Positions 39,501 to 48,330 are shown, numbered from the stretch's first letter. The stretch is 64,000 bases of DNA from Desulfobacteraceae bacterium (GCA_014237465.1 JABZFM010000006.1:370095-434094), one strand, 5' to 3'. Numbers and translations are program-made. Notes: a model not told the origin generated them from the sequence alone.

Positions 39501-41911
39501 AGAAAAGCATTGCCAGTGCAAAACAAGCGGAAAGTTTAAGGATAGAGACGCAAAATACTGCTGAGTATGGGGAATACTTTGGGCCTCTGTTTAATGGTGT
39601 TTTTACAGATACAGATGTTTTAAGTGCAATGGCTGGATGGGTTAATGATCTTAAAGAAAAGGGAAAGATTAATAAAAACATTTTAGAGTGGGCACTCAAG
39701 ACAGACTCAGAAAGCCGTATTAATATAGTTATAAAAACAGCAGATGCTTTAAAAGCATACTTTTTAAAATGGACCGCTTTCATTGAAGGTGTTGGTGAAA
39801 AAGGTCGACTTGACAGGGAAGCGTGGCAAGGCGGCAGGTTTGAGATGTCGACTTTTAATGAGTTGAGTCTATACCTTGCACGATGTATCCAAACAGCAAA
39901 TCACCTTGTATTGTGGTCAGACTATTGCAGAGCCCGCCGTTTAATCACTGAAATAGGCATTGGAGAGCTGGTTACAGACATTGAAAATAATTCGATTCGG
40001 CATCAAGATCTTGAGCATCAAGTGGCTTATTCTGTATATTCCAATATGCTTAGGGAACTGTTTAAAATATATCCCGAACTTGGAAGGTTTCACGGCGCTA
40101 AGTACGACAATATCAAGGAAAGATTGAATCATCTGGATACAAGAATTAAAAGGATGTCACAGAAAAGAGTAGCCCATAGAGCCGCACAGATTGATGTTCC
40201 CAATGGTATCAGCAGCGGGTATATTCGGGATTATACTGAATTATCATTAATCAACCATGAGTTGACCAAAAAGAAACGGCATTTACCGATCAGGCAGCTT
40301 CTAAGTAGAGCTGGAAATGCGTTACAGGCATTAAAACCATGTTTTATGATGAGCCCGTTGTCTGTGGCACAATATTTAACTCCGGGTGAGATTGATTTTG
40401 ACCTTGTCATTATGGATGAAGCATCCCAGCTAAAACTGGAAGACGCGATCGGTGCTGTGGCAAGGGGAAAACAGGTAGTGGTAGTAGGAGATCCAAAACA
40501 GTTGCCGCCGACAACATTTTTTGAAAGGGAGATCGATGCGATTGATGAAGAAGAGAAAAGGACCGCTGCTGATGATGCAGAATCCATACTCGATGTCTGC
40601 CAAAACTGTTTTTCCAGCAGGCGCCTGCGCTGGCATTATCGGTCGGTTGATGAAAACCTGATCGCTTTTTCAAATAAAGAATTTTATGATAATGACTTGG
40701 TGTTTTTTCCCTCTCCCCAAGAAAATCGTAAAAAAGAAGGGGTGCGGTATCACTATATTGACAATGGGCTATACCATAAAGGACGGAACAAAAAAGAAGC
40801 TATTGCCGTTGCCAATGCAGTGCTACGTCACTTTAAAGATAATCCCCGACAGTCTTTAGGTGTTGCAACGTTTAATATCAGGCAAAGAGATTTAATTCTC
40901 GATGAACTGGAAAAGCTCCAAAAAAATGACCATGTACTTGAAAAAACAATTAAGCAGACAGAGGAGACGAGCGCGCCTTTTTTCGTAAAAAACCTTGAAA
41001 ATGTTCAAGGGGATGAAAGAGATGTGATTTTTGTCAGTACCACATACGGTAAGGATAATAACTCGGGTGTCGTGCATCAGCGCTTTGGTCCTATAAATAA
41101 GGATACAGGCTGGCGCCGGTTAAATGTTATAATAACCCGTGCAAAAAGACGTATCGAGATTTTTTCCTCAATGCGCTACACTGATATACGCACGTCATTA
41201 ACTACGTCCAGAGGCATTGCCGCCCTAAGGTCATACCTGGAATATGCGGAAAATCAAAATCAAAAAAAATATCAAAGTAAACCGGACCAGGAAGTTCAGA
41301 CTAATTTTGAAAAAACAATTTATAAGCTTCTGGTTCGAAATGGTTACAGGGTAAAGACAAGGGTCGGGATGGCAGGCTCATTTATCGATTTAGGCGTTTA
41401 TCATCCAGACAAAAAAGACAGCTTCATTATGGGCATTGAATGCGATGGTGCTCAGCTGGAATTGATGAAAACCATAAAAGACCATGAAATACTCAAAGAC
41501 CGGGTTTTAAAATCAAAGGGATGGCATGTCTACAGAATCTGGTCAGCAGAATGGATTAAAAATCCGGAAAAGGAGACTGCACGGTTATTGCAGAAATTAG
41601 AAGAATTAGTAAATAACGAACGAGCAATTTCAAAATTTGTAAATAAAGAAAAAGCGAACCAAGATCAAAAAAATGGAGATTTTTTCGATGAATGTGTTCA
41701 ATTTCCAAAAATGGATACTGCTGTACAAAAATTTGACAATTTGGTAAAGGGAAATATCTATGAACCTAAAATAAGCGTTCAAAACATCAACAACAACTCC
41801 AAATATAATCAAAAAAAGCTGGGCCTGGTCGAGGCTTCCGCTAACATAATAATGCTCCCCTGGAGAGGACCGAATGATCCGTTCGGATCCATTGCAGTAA
41901 GCGAGGAATAA
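36584..41911 (+). CDS. DUF4011 SF1 helicase with C-terminal nuclease domain, 1775 aa
   Basis: Residues about 35-75 hold the DUF4011 signature ETLDRLRTKLLDITRRNNLI. Walker A GPPGGGKS is at 370-377. Walker B LVIMDEAS with D1278/E1279, VVGDPKQLPPT, WHYRSVDE, QGDERDVIFVS and NVIITRAKRRIEIF complete the SF1 (Dna2-like) motor. Residues about 1575-1665 (NFEKTIYKLLVRNGYRVKT, FIDLGVY, MGIECDGAQLE, VLKSKGWHVYRIWSAEW) are a Vsr-like MTES_1575 nuclease. Long helical insertions lie in between. Proteins of this class occur in defence islands and mobile elements. Its first 15 residues resemble those of the 35357 protein rather than the usual DUF4011 start. Confidence 0.88.
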   Translation: MFNQNLIQEKFKIIDVDNAKKIDKDDAVVDNQKIVKETLDRLRTKLLDITRRNNLISFRPLKNCLQIAGAVPNHLYERLVVSEKSMELMPLKNCPKLLPYDDKWLDHDPDGNSLFLPVPIGYYNNIENDSSIKKVISKKGLQTLFQARNLEQISKKIHRCWKTGIEESGINYLFLAVGFLYWCEKDDPQNLSRAPLFLIPIQIEKKSLNKETDCYTYAINYNGEDLEFNLSLAEKLKQDFGLLLPELTNESTPKEYLEKISEIINAKENWRVTHETFIGLFSFKKIRLYKDLNHEAWPDENSIINHPIVRMILIGKNKKESCQNTYYKKEYEIDDLSMSHTIPLTLDADSSQHSAIIDVISKNKNLVIEGPPGGGKSQTIANLITAALYENKTVLFIADKNAAREVVSRRLKEVGIGDFCLELHNHKTQKGRLYADIERRLKRSFPDSLVFDNEIQEYQRERDTLRRYYFLLQQKPGATGENIHEIIWAAAVARENLNGRIVSITISDALQWDTARINKAMSTMKDFGNLHQELPAEIYDIWNGFEPDFIMQGDEKVFCEEIESIQKETDYISDVFVNNMSFLKWRTGQSISDARVMSKINTDLLRMKPALWDDSVGAHFIEDSVVAVLNNLIDAKAIYQDLTKAADKILRDHSQWEIENINKLCRAVEILKECGFGDMALKDLSILQEKVKAFEDGVNLLIDRSRFLNTYFLEKPSRIKDLHKLNILMAIVDKNPVDIDLFTPKLCDFKTTCIFEKARKHQRALEVVEAELTNVFNMPNSIDEEAALQFLAVAKNSPTYLSRLFSGEFRLIKNELSALLRDRKLLNKKSLAGELEKLVNFLSAKIEYEECSEYQEAFGNCFKGLRTNWEDLNKAINWSHEIVDFLGSDTKAAAFLSSFSSDKEQFLLTARRINKTIKEIEEIAVFLKIKQDPEKLLSKYLDEIKNLSDNLFPHARILQSFTRLQQWKINEVQKSIASAKQAESLRIETQNTAEYGEYFGPLFNGVFTDTDVLSAMAGWVNDLKEKGKINKNILEWALKTDSESRINIVIKTADALKAYFLKWTAFIEGVGEKGRLDREAWQGGRFEMSTFNELSLYLARCIQTANHLVLWSDYCRARRLITEIGIGELVTDIENNSIRHQDLEHQVAYSVYSNMLRELFKIYPELGRFHGAKYDNIKERLNHLDTRIKRMSQKRVAHRAAQIDVPNGISSGYIRDYTELSLINHELTKKKRHLPIRQLLSRAGNALQALKPCFMMSPLSVAQYLTPGEIDFDLVIMDEASQLKLEDAIGAVARGKQVVVVGDPKQLPPTTFFEREIDAIDEEEKRTAADDAESILDVCQNCFSSRRLRWHYRSVDENLIAFSNKEFYDNDLVFFPSPQENRKKEGVRYHYIDNGLYHKGRNKKEAIAVANAVLRHFKDNPRQSLGVATFNIRQRDLILDELEKLQKNDHVLEKTIKQTEETSAPFFVKNLENVQGDERDVIFVSTTYGKDNNSGVVHQRFGPINKDTGWRRLNVIITRAKRRIEIFSSMRYTDIRTSLTTSRGIAALRSYLEYAENQNQKKYQSKPDQEVQTNFEKTIYKLLVRNGYRVKTRVGMAGSFIDLGVYHPDKKDSFIMGIECDGAQLELMKTIKDHEILKDRVLKSKGWHVYRIWSAEWIKNPEKETARLLQKLEELVNNERAISKFVNKEKANQDQKNGDFFDECVQFPKMDTAVQKFDNLVKGNIYEPKISVQNINNNSKYNQKKLGLVEASANIIMLPWRGPNDPFGSIAVSEE

Positions 41912-42004
41912 AATGAATAGAGAATATTAACGAGTGTTAAAAGTATTCGGATAGAATGCGAGGTATGAGAAAATGGATGGGATTCAAAAATTGGAGTTTA
42001 ATCA

Positions 42005-42526
42005 ATGAGAATACTCGTTATTGCAGATACACATTTTGGCCACAGGTCTTTAGCGGAGGAATACCAGTCTCGACCACCTGATTTTGAAAACAAAATCATA
42101 CGAAACTGGCAAAAAATGGTTTCTAAAGACGATTTAGTTGTCCACTTGGGCGATGTCGTCGTAGGGAAGGCGACTGATTGGTCATCTGCGATACCATCTC
42201 TCCCAAGACGTAAAGTTCTTGTAATTGGGAATCATGACAAAAAAACTCTGTCTTGGTACATGGCCAATGGCTTTGACTTCTGTTGCCTTGATTTTTTTTG
42301 GGAAATTTTTGGTTTAAAGGTTCTGTTTACTCATGAGCCAAAAAATATTGGTTTGTTTGACCTTAATATTCATGGGCATCTTCATCTTGGCAGACATCGC
42401 GAATATGAATGTGACGAGCGTCATTATCTTTTCGCCATGGAGAAAACCAGTTACCAGCCACGACCGCTTAAATCTATTGTTGAAGAATGGAAACAGTCCA
42501 ATAAATCAACAATAGTTGACGTGTAG
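42005..42526 (+). CDS. Calcineurin-like metallophosphoesterase, 173 aa
   Basis: The motif set is complete: DTHFGH (D8, H10), VHLGDVV, GNHDKK, TH near residue 110 and NIHGHLHLG. This is the small phage/plasmid-type phosphoesterase family, acting on phosphodiesters or phosphomonoesters. It lies 93 bp after the DUF4011 helicase-nuclease and may act with it. The stop is directly followed by a decayed copy of the 35357-type gene. Confidence 0.85.
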   Translation: MRILVIADTHFGHRSLAEEYQSRPPDFENKIIRNWQKMVSKDDLVVHLGDVVVGKATDWSSAIPSLPRRKVLVIGNHDKKTLSWYMANGFDFCCLDFFWEIFGLKVLFTHEPKNIGLFDLNIHGHLHLGRHREYECDERHYLFAMEKTSYQPRPLKSIVEEWKQSNKSTIVDV

Positions 42527-43005
42527 CAGAATCTTTCAGCATCGAATGTCCACAAGAAATTGGGCAACGCTAAAAACCTGTCAAAGCGAAAAAAGAGGTG
42601 GGCGTTCGCCAGGGAGAATGGATGTTTGTTAAGGCTGAGGACTTCGTCCCAGACAATCCCAATTTAATTAAACGAAACGAACCAATTTTTCGGGGAGGAA
42701 GAAGCAAGCCCCATATTTGTGGTGAGGTTTATACGGTAGGCGGTAAAGAAGTTTATGTTCATCCCACATATGCCCCCAATGGCGTTTCCTATATTGAAAT
42801 GGTCAAGATCAAACAACGGCTTAAAGAACAAGATTTTAGCGGCATTGTAAATTTCGATTCAAGTACAAGAAATGCCAGAATCTATATCAGGGGAAAAGTG
42901 AAACATCCGGATCATAATACGATTCACCTTTTGGGATGGCACTGGGTGTTAATGAATACCGGGAATGAATCAAAAGCCTCTTGGGCTTCCGTGTTTTTGG
43001 ACTAA
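42527..43005 (+). pseudogene. Truncated, frameshifted copy of the 35357-type gene
   Basis: From 42598 a GTG-started frame of 135 residues (GVRQGEWMFVKAEDFVPDNP) is colinear with residues about 152-287 of the 35357 protein. Just upstream, in another frame, SASNV and HKKLGNAKNLSKRKK (42539-42586) match residues of the intact protein but skip about 15 residues between them. The 5' half is lost. The remaining frame may still be translated, since the neighbouring small gene is intact. Confidence 0.7.
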
Positions 43006-43030
43006 AAAAAAAGGTAATAAAGGTGATTAC

Positions 43031-43252
43031 ATGAGATCATCATTAATTGAATATGATTTTTGTAATAAGGCAATTCCTGATGGAGAAAATTATCTCTCCT
43101 TTGATGCGAGTGACATCTTTCGCGATGATCCCCACTTCAGCACCTCGGAAGAGAATGATTCAGAATTTTTTGCGTGTATGGCATGCAAATCAAAATATGA
43201 AAATTTTATGCAAGATTTCAAGTTGTGGAATAGCAAGAACAAAGCAGCATAA
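43031..43252 (+). CDS. Paralogue of the small four-cysteine protein, 73 aa
   Basis: AAAGGTGATTAC precedes the ATG at 43031. It is clearly homologous to the 36246 protein (IEYDFCNKAI, DASDIFRDD, FACMACKSKYENFM). The first Cys of the first pair is Tyr, so the metal site is probably incomplete. Same order after its partner gene as in the first module copy. Confidence 0.65.
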   Translation: MRSSLIEYDFCNKAIPDGENYLSFDASDIFRDDPHFSTSEENDSEFFACMACKSKYENFMQDFKLWNSKNKAA

Positions 43253-43436
43253 GTGAAACAGCATTGGATTCTTGGATACTCTGAGAATGTTTATTCTGTT
43301 TAAAATTTTATGAATAAACTTTATTTTATAAAATGAGTGACCGGAAAACCAGCATTGATAGCGCTCCAAGATAATTCTTCGACTAAATAGATTATGATTA
43401 TGCCAGTTGCCCAACTCTGAAATAAAGGAGTAAGTC

Positions 43437-43673
43437 ATGGTAAAAAGATTGAATCAAATTTCCAGTTGGGGAACACAATTTAATTTCGATCAAGTGGCCA
43501 ATGATAAATTGGAGGGGCGAATTCAAAATTTTGACGTTACTTCGCCACATGATCACGCCAAAGGGTCACATGTTGACTTGACTGTCAATGGATTAAAAGG
43601 ATCGGTCAAAAAATATGTAGGACTCACACCTGATGCATTAATTAAAACATCAAAAAACTCTTTTGGATGGTGA
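43437..43673 (+). CDS. Small hypothetical protein, 78 aa
   Basis: AAAGGAG six bases before the ATG is a strong ribosome-binding site. The product is soluble with a VTSPHDHAKGSHVDLTVNG segment that has several His/Asp residues. I do not recognise the family. It sits alone between the duplicated module and a 593-bp gap. Confidence 0.55.
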   Translation: MVKRLNQISSWGTQFNFDQVANDKLEGRIQNFDVTSPHDHAKGSHVDLTVNGLKGSVKKYVGLTPDALIKTSKNSFGW

Positions 43674-43862
43674 ACATTAATTTAATCGGAGCAACTGGCA
43701 TAAAACATTAAAGCAGATATTCAAACCTGTTTTAAAAGCTACCGTATATGGTTTGAAATCATAAAAGTGATGGATCTTGAATAGTCATTTTTATACAGAT
43801 GGATTGTATATATTGCCAATTACGAAAGGGGGACCAGACAAAAATAAATTTAAACTTTTTTG

Positions 43863-44034
43863 ACTGGTGTTATTTTTTTATCCTGATACTGTTCTTAAAT
43901 GCTTTGGCTCATGACAAAAAAAATTAAACATTTTGTTTTTCCGGGTTGATATAGTACATTTTATGAGAATCAGGTTTATGGTGCTTGACAATGCCGGCAG
44001 GAATGAAGTTGTATGCTATAAAGTATTCTCTTAA
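43863..44034 (+). pseudogene. Decayed relative of the 35073 small exported gene
   Basis: The DNA tracks 35100-35265: AAACATTTTGTTTTTCCGG against ATCATTTTGTTTTGCCTG, and ACATTTTATGAGAATCAGG against ACATTTTATGCAAATAAAA. The tail frame MRIRFMVLDNAGRNEVVCYK (from 43963) parallels MQIKLLDLEIANRNEAVGFK. Stops interrupt the signal-peptide part. Apart from this remnant and the 44214 hairpin I see nothing in 43674-44266. Confidence 0.5.
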
Positions 44035-44213
44035 AGGTTTATGGTTTTTTTTAATTTCAGGCACAATAAATGTGAGACAAAGTATTAAATAACCGGTAAA
44101 TGAACGCCAATCAATGACAATATTGATGCAATCGTTACTTTATCAACCCGGCTATTAATGATATAAACATTTAATATTTTTCTTAATCCATCAATTTAAA
44201 TGGTTAGAAATCA

Positions 44214-44250
44214 AGTGAATCTTCACCCGCACAGCGGGTGGAGATTCACT
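44214..44250. repeat. 17-bp stem hairpin directly before the RbgA-like gene
   Basis: AGTGAATCTTCACCCGC, an ACA loop, then GCGGGTGGAGATTCACT pair at 16 of 17 positions plus one G-T pair. It ends immediately before GGGG and the start codon at 44267. There is no T-tract on the + side, so regulation of translation, insulation or mRNA protection are possible. Confidence 0.65.
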
Positions 44251-44266
44251 GGGGAATGCAATAAAA

Positions 44267-45106
44267 ATGGATATTAATTGGCAGCCTGGTCATATGAAAA
44301 AGACCAGAGACCTGCTTAAAACAAAATTAAAAATAGTTGATATAGTAATAGAATTAATTGATGCCAGAGCTCCGTTAAGCTCCAAAAATATGGAGATTGA
44401 TACCATTATTAAGCAAAAGCCAAGATTAATTATATTAAATAAATCCGACTTAAGCGACAATAATGGAAATATAAAATGGTTAGAATTCTTAAATAAAGAA
44501 TATCAAAAAGCTATTGCAATAAACGCTTTCGATAAAATGAATATAAACGCAATTAGTAATGCCGTTTTCCAAATTGTAAATAAAAGATCATCAGTAAGAG
44601 CGATGATTGTTGGAATACCAAATGTTGGAAAATCAACGTTAATTAATAATTTAGCTGGCCGTAGAGGGACGAAAACAGGCAATAGGCCAGGGATAACAAA
44701 ACATATTCAATGGATAGCAATAAAAAATAAAAATAAATTAGAGTTACTAGATACACCAGGCCTATTAAATCCTTCATCCGATAACCCAAAAAGCTCGCAA
44801 AATTTAGCATTTATTGGTGCTATCAGAGATGAAAATATTGATATTGAGTACATTGCTTTAAAGCTATTGGAAATACTTATTGCTAAAGCCCCAAATAGTT
44901 TAGAAAAAAGATATAAAATCAGTATCAGGGATAAAGTTCCTCGTGAAGTTTTTACTGATATAGCAATAAAAAGAGGTTTTATTGTTAAAAATAGCGGGAT
45001 CGATTATATGAGAACTGCAATAACTATAATGAATGAATACAGAAAGGGAATGATAGGAAGGGTGACTTTGGAATATCCGCAATATTATGAGGATTTAGAA
45101 AGTTGA
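44267..45106 (+). CDS. rbgA: YlqF/RbgA-type circularly permuted GTPase, 279 aa
   Basis: The opening INWQPGHMKKTRDLLKTKL and IVIELIDARAPLSS are family hallmarks. The GTPase motifs are permuted: G4 NKSD near residue 60, then G1 GIPNVGKST near 116-124, a G2 Thr in RPGITKHIQW, and G3 DTPGL near 163. RbgA acts in 50S ribosomal subunit maturation. The gene is distinctly AT-rich in codon use (many ATA, AAA, TTA) compared with the genes to its left, and may have been acquired separately. It is followed by an RNA methyltransferase gene. Confidence 0.88.
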   Translation: MDINWQPGHMKKTRDLLKTKLKIVDIVIELIDARAPLSSKNMEIDTIIKQKPRLIILNKSDLSDNNGNIKWLEFLNKEYQKAIAINAFDKMNINAISNAVFQIVNKRSSVRAMIVGIPNVGKSTLINNLAGRRGTKTGNRPGITKHIQWIAIKNKNKLELLDTPGLLNPSSDNPKSSQNLAFIGAIRDENIDIEYIALKLLEILIAKAPNSLEKRYKISIRDKVPREVFTDIAIKRGFIVKNSGIDYMRTAITIMNEYRKGMIGRVTLEYPQYYEDLES

Positions 45107-45183
45107 GAGATCCGGACATAGGGAGGCACAAAGCTTTATTAGATATATTTTCCTAAATTTATTAAAAATTGAGAACAGCATAT

Positions 45184-46245
45184 ATGTTAGCCAGAATAGC
45201 AATAGTTACAGCGCCTGGAATTGGAAAAATCGCAATTGAAGAACTTGTTTTTAAAAAGATACCTTATGCAGATGCCATTACTTTACCTTTGAAAACACAA
45301 GAGGTAACCCTATTTAATATCAAAAATGAACACATTAAAAATCTTTTTTCATTAAGAACAGTTGAAGATATTTTCATAATTTTATTTGAAGGGGTAGACA
45401 TAAAAAAGAAGAAAGATCTGATACGTTTAATCCAAAACAACCTTAAAGATAATATTCTTTCAAAATTAACCTATCTTCCAGCAAAGAAGAAGAAGACCAC
45501 AACTAATTTTTGGGTTTTTGTTAAGCAAGATAACGATAGATTTGTCCATAGAGGAGATATTTCGGATATAATAAGTAATTATATTTCAAAATATTTCAAA
45601 AAATGGATAAAAAGGGAACCTGCAGATGTTGAGCTATGGGCTTTTTATGCAAAACAAAAAGTCACGTTAGGCATACGCCTGACTAAAATTTCCTTCAGAC
45701 AACGCAAGTATAAAGAAATTGAAAGATCTGGTTCACTGAGACCGACTTTAGCTTCTGCATTGATATTGCTGAGCAACCCAAAGCCAGACGATTATTTTAT
45801 TGACCCAATGTGCGGTGTTGGGACTATCCTAATAGAAAGATCCTTTTGGGGGCCGACAACTTTTATTGGAGGTGGTGATATTGATGAGCGGGCTGTTGAA
45901 ATTGCAAAAGATAATACTAAGTCTATAAATACACACATCATGATTGATTGTTGGGATAGTACAATTTTTTCTGCGTTGAAAGATCATCATGGTAAAGTAA
46001 ATAAAATTGTTACAAATATTCCTTTTGGGAAAAAGTTTGGTGAAAAGAAAGAATTGAAACTTTTATACACTAAAGCGTTAAACTGCTGGTATAAAGTTCT
46101 ATCAACTGAAGGAGAAATATTTCTTTTAACCTCACAAAATAAAATAATAGAATCAGTTCTAAAAGAAATTGCTATGAATTATAAAAAAATTCATTCGTTT
46201 AGTGTCCAAGGTATATATTCTACAGTATATAAAATAATTAAATAA
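45184..46245 (+). CDS. THUMP-type RNA methyltransferase, 353 aa
   Basis: The start is placed at the ATG at 45184 (a TTG at 45169 is possible). The N-terminal half is a THUMP-like RNA-binding region; RQRKYKEIERSGSLRPTLASAL joins it to a Rossmann methyltransferase with motif I DPMCGVGTILIE, GGDIDERAVEIAKDN and the catalytic motif TNIPFGKKFG (N-x-P-F-G). This is the UPF0020/Trm14/RlmL-like group that makes N2-methylguanosine in tRNA or rRNA. It shares the AT-rich character and orientation of the GTPase gene upstream, and the two may have moved together. Confidence 0.75.
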   Translation: MLARIAIVTAPGIGKIAIEELVFKKIPYADAITLPLKTQEVTLFNIKNEHIKNLFSLRTVEDIFIILFEGVDIKKKKDLIRLIQNNLKDNILSKLTYLPAKKKKTTTNFWVFVKQDNDRFVHRGDISDIISNYISKYFKKWIKREPADVELWAFYAKQKVTLGIRLTKISFRQRKYKEIERSGSLRPTLASALILLSNPKPDDYFIDPMCGVGTILIERSFWGPTTFIGGGDIDERAVEIAKDNTKSINTHIMIDCWDSTIFSALKDHHGKVNKIVTNIPFGKKFGEKKELKLLYTKALNCWYKVLSTEGEIFLLTSQNKIIESVLKEIAMNYKKIHSFSVQGIYSTVYKIIK

Positions 46246-46564
46246 CAGTCCAATCTTGGGACAATCCAAAATCAATGCTGCTCAGTTGAAATTTTTGAAA
46301 TATTATTTAGTTGGAGAATATCTCAACCGTTGGGGTTTGACAGTGTTCATTCAAGTACTCATTCCAGTTCGAGGTCTCATTAAAAAAAGAAGACGATTTC
46401 ACAGTTGTGAATACTTCCAAAAAAAATCAAACCGTAACAAAAAAGTATTTCAAAAATCCACACACAATACTCAGTCTAATTTGTATGTTTATTATAGGGG
46501 GGAATAATAATTTGTATAAATCTACTAAAACGATGCGTATGAAAATTGGCCAATATGTGTTCTG
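46246..46564. other. Intergenic gap between convergent genes
   Basis: No convincing gene. An 83-codon frame from a TTG at 46256 has unnatural composition and no ribosome-binding site. I see no clear intrinsic terminator although the flanking genes converge here. Confidence 0.5.
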
Positions 46565-47578
46565 TTATGGATGAGTGCTATCAATAATATATCTAATTTG
46601 ATTTTTATTACATTGAATCCATTCAATCATTTTTCTAATCCCTTGTTCAGCATTAACTTGGGGACGCCAATTTAGACCAAGTCGATTTGTCCATGATGTA
46701 TCTGCAACAAAATAAGGCTGGTCACCTGGTCGAACATTGCTATTCTCCATACAAGTAAATGATTTTTGGGTTATTCTATTAATTAAAATAAGAGCCTGTT
46801 TTATAGTAATAATATTTGTAACTCCTCCTCCGACCGGGTATACACCAGTCACCCGATTTTCTATACACTCAAGATATAAATCAATCAAATCTTCAATAAA
46901 TAGTATATCACGCGCCTGTTGACCATCTCCATAAATTGTAATAGGTAATTCTATAATATTTGCTATGGAAAACCATGCTACCCAGCCTTGATCTTCGATC
47001 CCATATTGGTGATGCCCATAGATACAAGATTGTCTCAGTGAACATGTCGCAAGCCCTATTTCTTTTCTCCCATATTCAGTAAAATATAGTTCCGCAGCAG
47101 CTTTGCTAACACCATAAGGGGAATATGGATTTAATGGATAACTATTTCCTATTGGTTTATTAACAGTTATATTACCGTATACTTTGTTTGTTGAAGCATA
47201 CAGACAATATGCTTCCGGGGTATATCTTTTAACAGCTTCTATAACATTGAATGATACAACCACATTATTTATAAAATCTTTTTGTCGATTTTTATAGCTT
47301 GAAGTAACTGCCACCTGACCGGCTAAGTGAAAAACCGCATCAACCTCACCGATACTTGAGAAAAGTTCATAAACTTTTGATGTTTGTGAGAGATCCACTT
47401 GGTGAAGGGAGAACAATTTCCTTTCAACTGCTAATTCTTTGGCGTTCAATTCTGCTCCAGGCCTCGACAGATTATCAATTCCAATAACTTGAATTCCGTG
47501 TTTTAGAAGTCGTAAGCTTAGACATGTTCCAATAAAACCACAAGCACCCGTTATAATAATTTTTTTTAGAGAATTCAT
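46565..47578 (-). CDS. NAD-dependent sugar epimerase, CDP-paratose 2-epimerase-like, 337 aa
   Basis: The Rossmann motif is GACGFIG near residues 11-17. The catalytic Tyr and Lys are in YSPYGVSKAAAE. STNKVYG, GIEDQGWVAWFSIA and ITIYGDGQQARDILF are features of the CDP-paratose/tyvelose epimerase branch rather than of generic UDP-galactose epimerases. It would act on a nucleotide sugar in the cytoplasm. It is the last gene of the long - strand island, 75 bp after a methyltransferase. Confidence 0.75.
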   Translation of the reverse strand: MNSLKKIIITGACGFIGTCLSLRLLKHGIQVIGIDNLSRPGAELNAKELAVERKLFSLHQVDLSQTSKVYELFSSIGEVDAVFHLAGQVAVTSSYKNRQKDFINNVVVSFNVIEAVKRYTPEAYCLYASTNKVYGNITVNKPIGNSYPLNPYSPYGVSKAAAELYFTEYGRKEIGLATCSLRQSCIYGHHQYGIEDQGWVAWFSIANIIELPITIYGDGQQARDILFIEDLIDLYLECIENRVTGVYPVGGGVTNIITIKQALILINRITQKSFTCMENSNVRPGDQPYFVADTSWTNRLGLNWRPQVNAEQGIRKMIEWIQCNKNQIRYIIDSTHP

Positions 47579-47652
47579 GTGTATTTTCGATATGATAACT
47601 TTATTCGAATTTTAATAATAAGACTTATATATGCTCAGATATTTCTAATGAT

Positions 47653-48330
47653 TCAAAATCTTGTTTTATACCCGTCAATGGGTGCACTTTTGATATAGGG
47701 GTTCTCAAGAAGTACGGTCCGAATAATTTCCCCGCTGGGGATTTGATATTCACAGACAACTGTTAAATCAAGTTCAAACGGGGGTAGCTCAAGGTAAAAG
47801 CCGTTATTAAAGTAATCCCTACGAGTGTACTTGTCAGTTTTTTTATCGATATTCTTTCGCACTCTGGGATTAACGTCAGCCTGTCCATCAGTAATCAGAA
47901 CGTAACGAAACTGATTAAGCTTTCTTAATATTGAGAATACCTCGTCAAAAGACAGGATATAAAGGACCAAAGTAACCAAACACAGATCCCCGGCAGGTAT
48001 ATCATCCTCAACGATATCAAGTACTAAAAACTCATGACGTTCATCGCTATAATGTTCGATATTATACTTTATGAGCTTGTCATAGATGTCGACTCCAATG
48101 TAATGAGCTTCTCCCATGTCAATTCCGCTTGATGCTTCGAAATCACCGCATCCTAAATCCACGACACGATTAATGCATCGGGTCTTGATGAAATTGCTAA
48201 CATAATTGCGATATAGTTTTGTCAATTCAGGAGGAGAATCCGAATAGTACTTATTACCACTTATAGATTTCCCCCACAGGTTCTTTTCATACACATTCTC
48301 AAATAATTTGTAACGTTCCTGACGATTCAC
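47653..48330 (-). CDS. Class I SAM methyltransferase, 225 aa
   Basis: Motif I is VVDLGCGDFEASSGI and the acidic strand end IGVDIYDKL, followed by LVTLVLYILSFDEVFSIL in place of the usual post-I region. The YRNYVSNFIKTRCINRVVDLG lead-in is typical of small-molecule or sugar methyltransferases in glycan clusters. Specific target unknown. Confidence 0.75.
   Translation of the reverse strand: MNRQERYKLFENVYEKNLWGKSISGNKYYSDSPPELTKLYRNYVSNFIKTRCINRVVDLGCGDFEASSGIDMGEAHYIGVDIYDKLIKYNIEHYSDERHEFLVLDIVEDDIPAGDLCLVTLVLYILSFDEVFSILRKLNQFRYVLITDGQADVNPRVRKNIDKKTDKYTRRDYFNNGFYLELPPFELDLTVVCEYQIPSGEIIRTVLLENPYIKSAPIDGYKTRF

Noticed and set aside
46256..46507. 83-codon frame after the THUMP methyltransferase
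   Set aside because: TTG start, no ribosome-binding site, basic low-quality composition.
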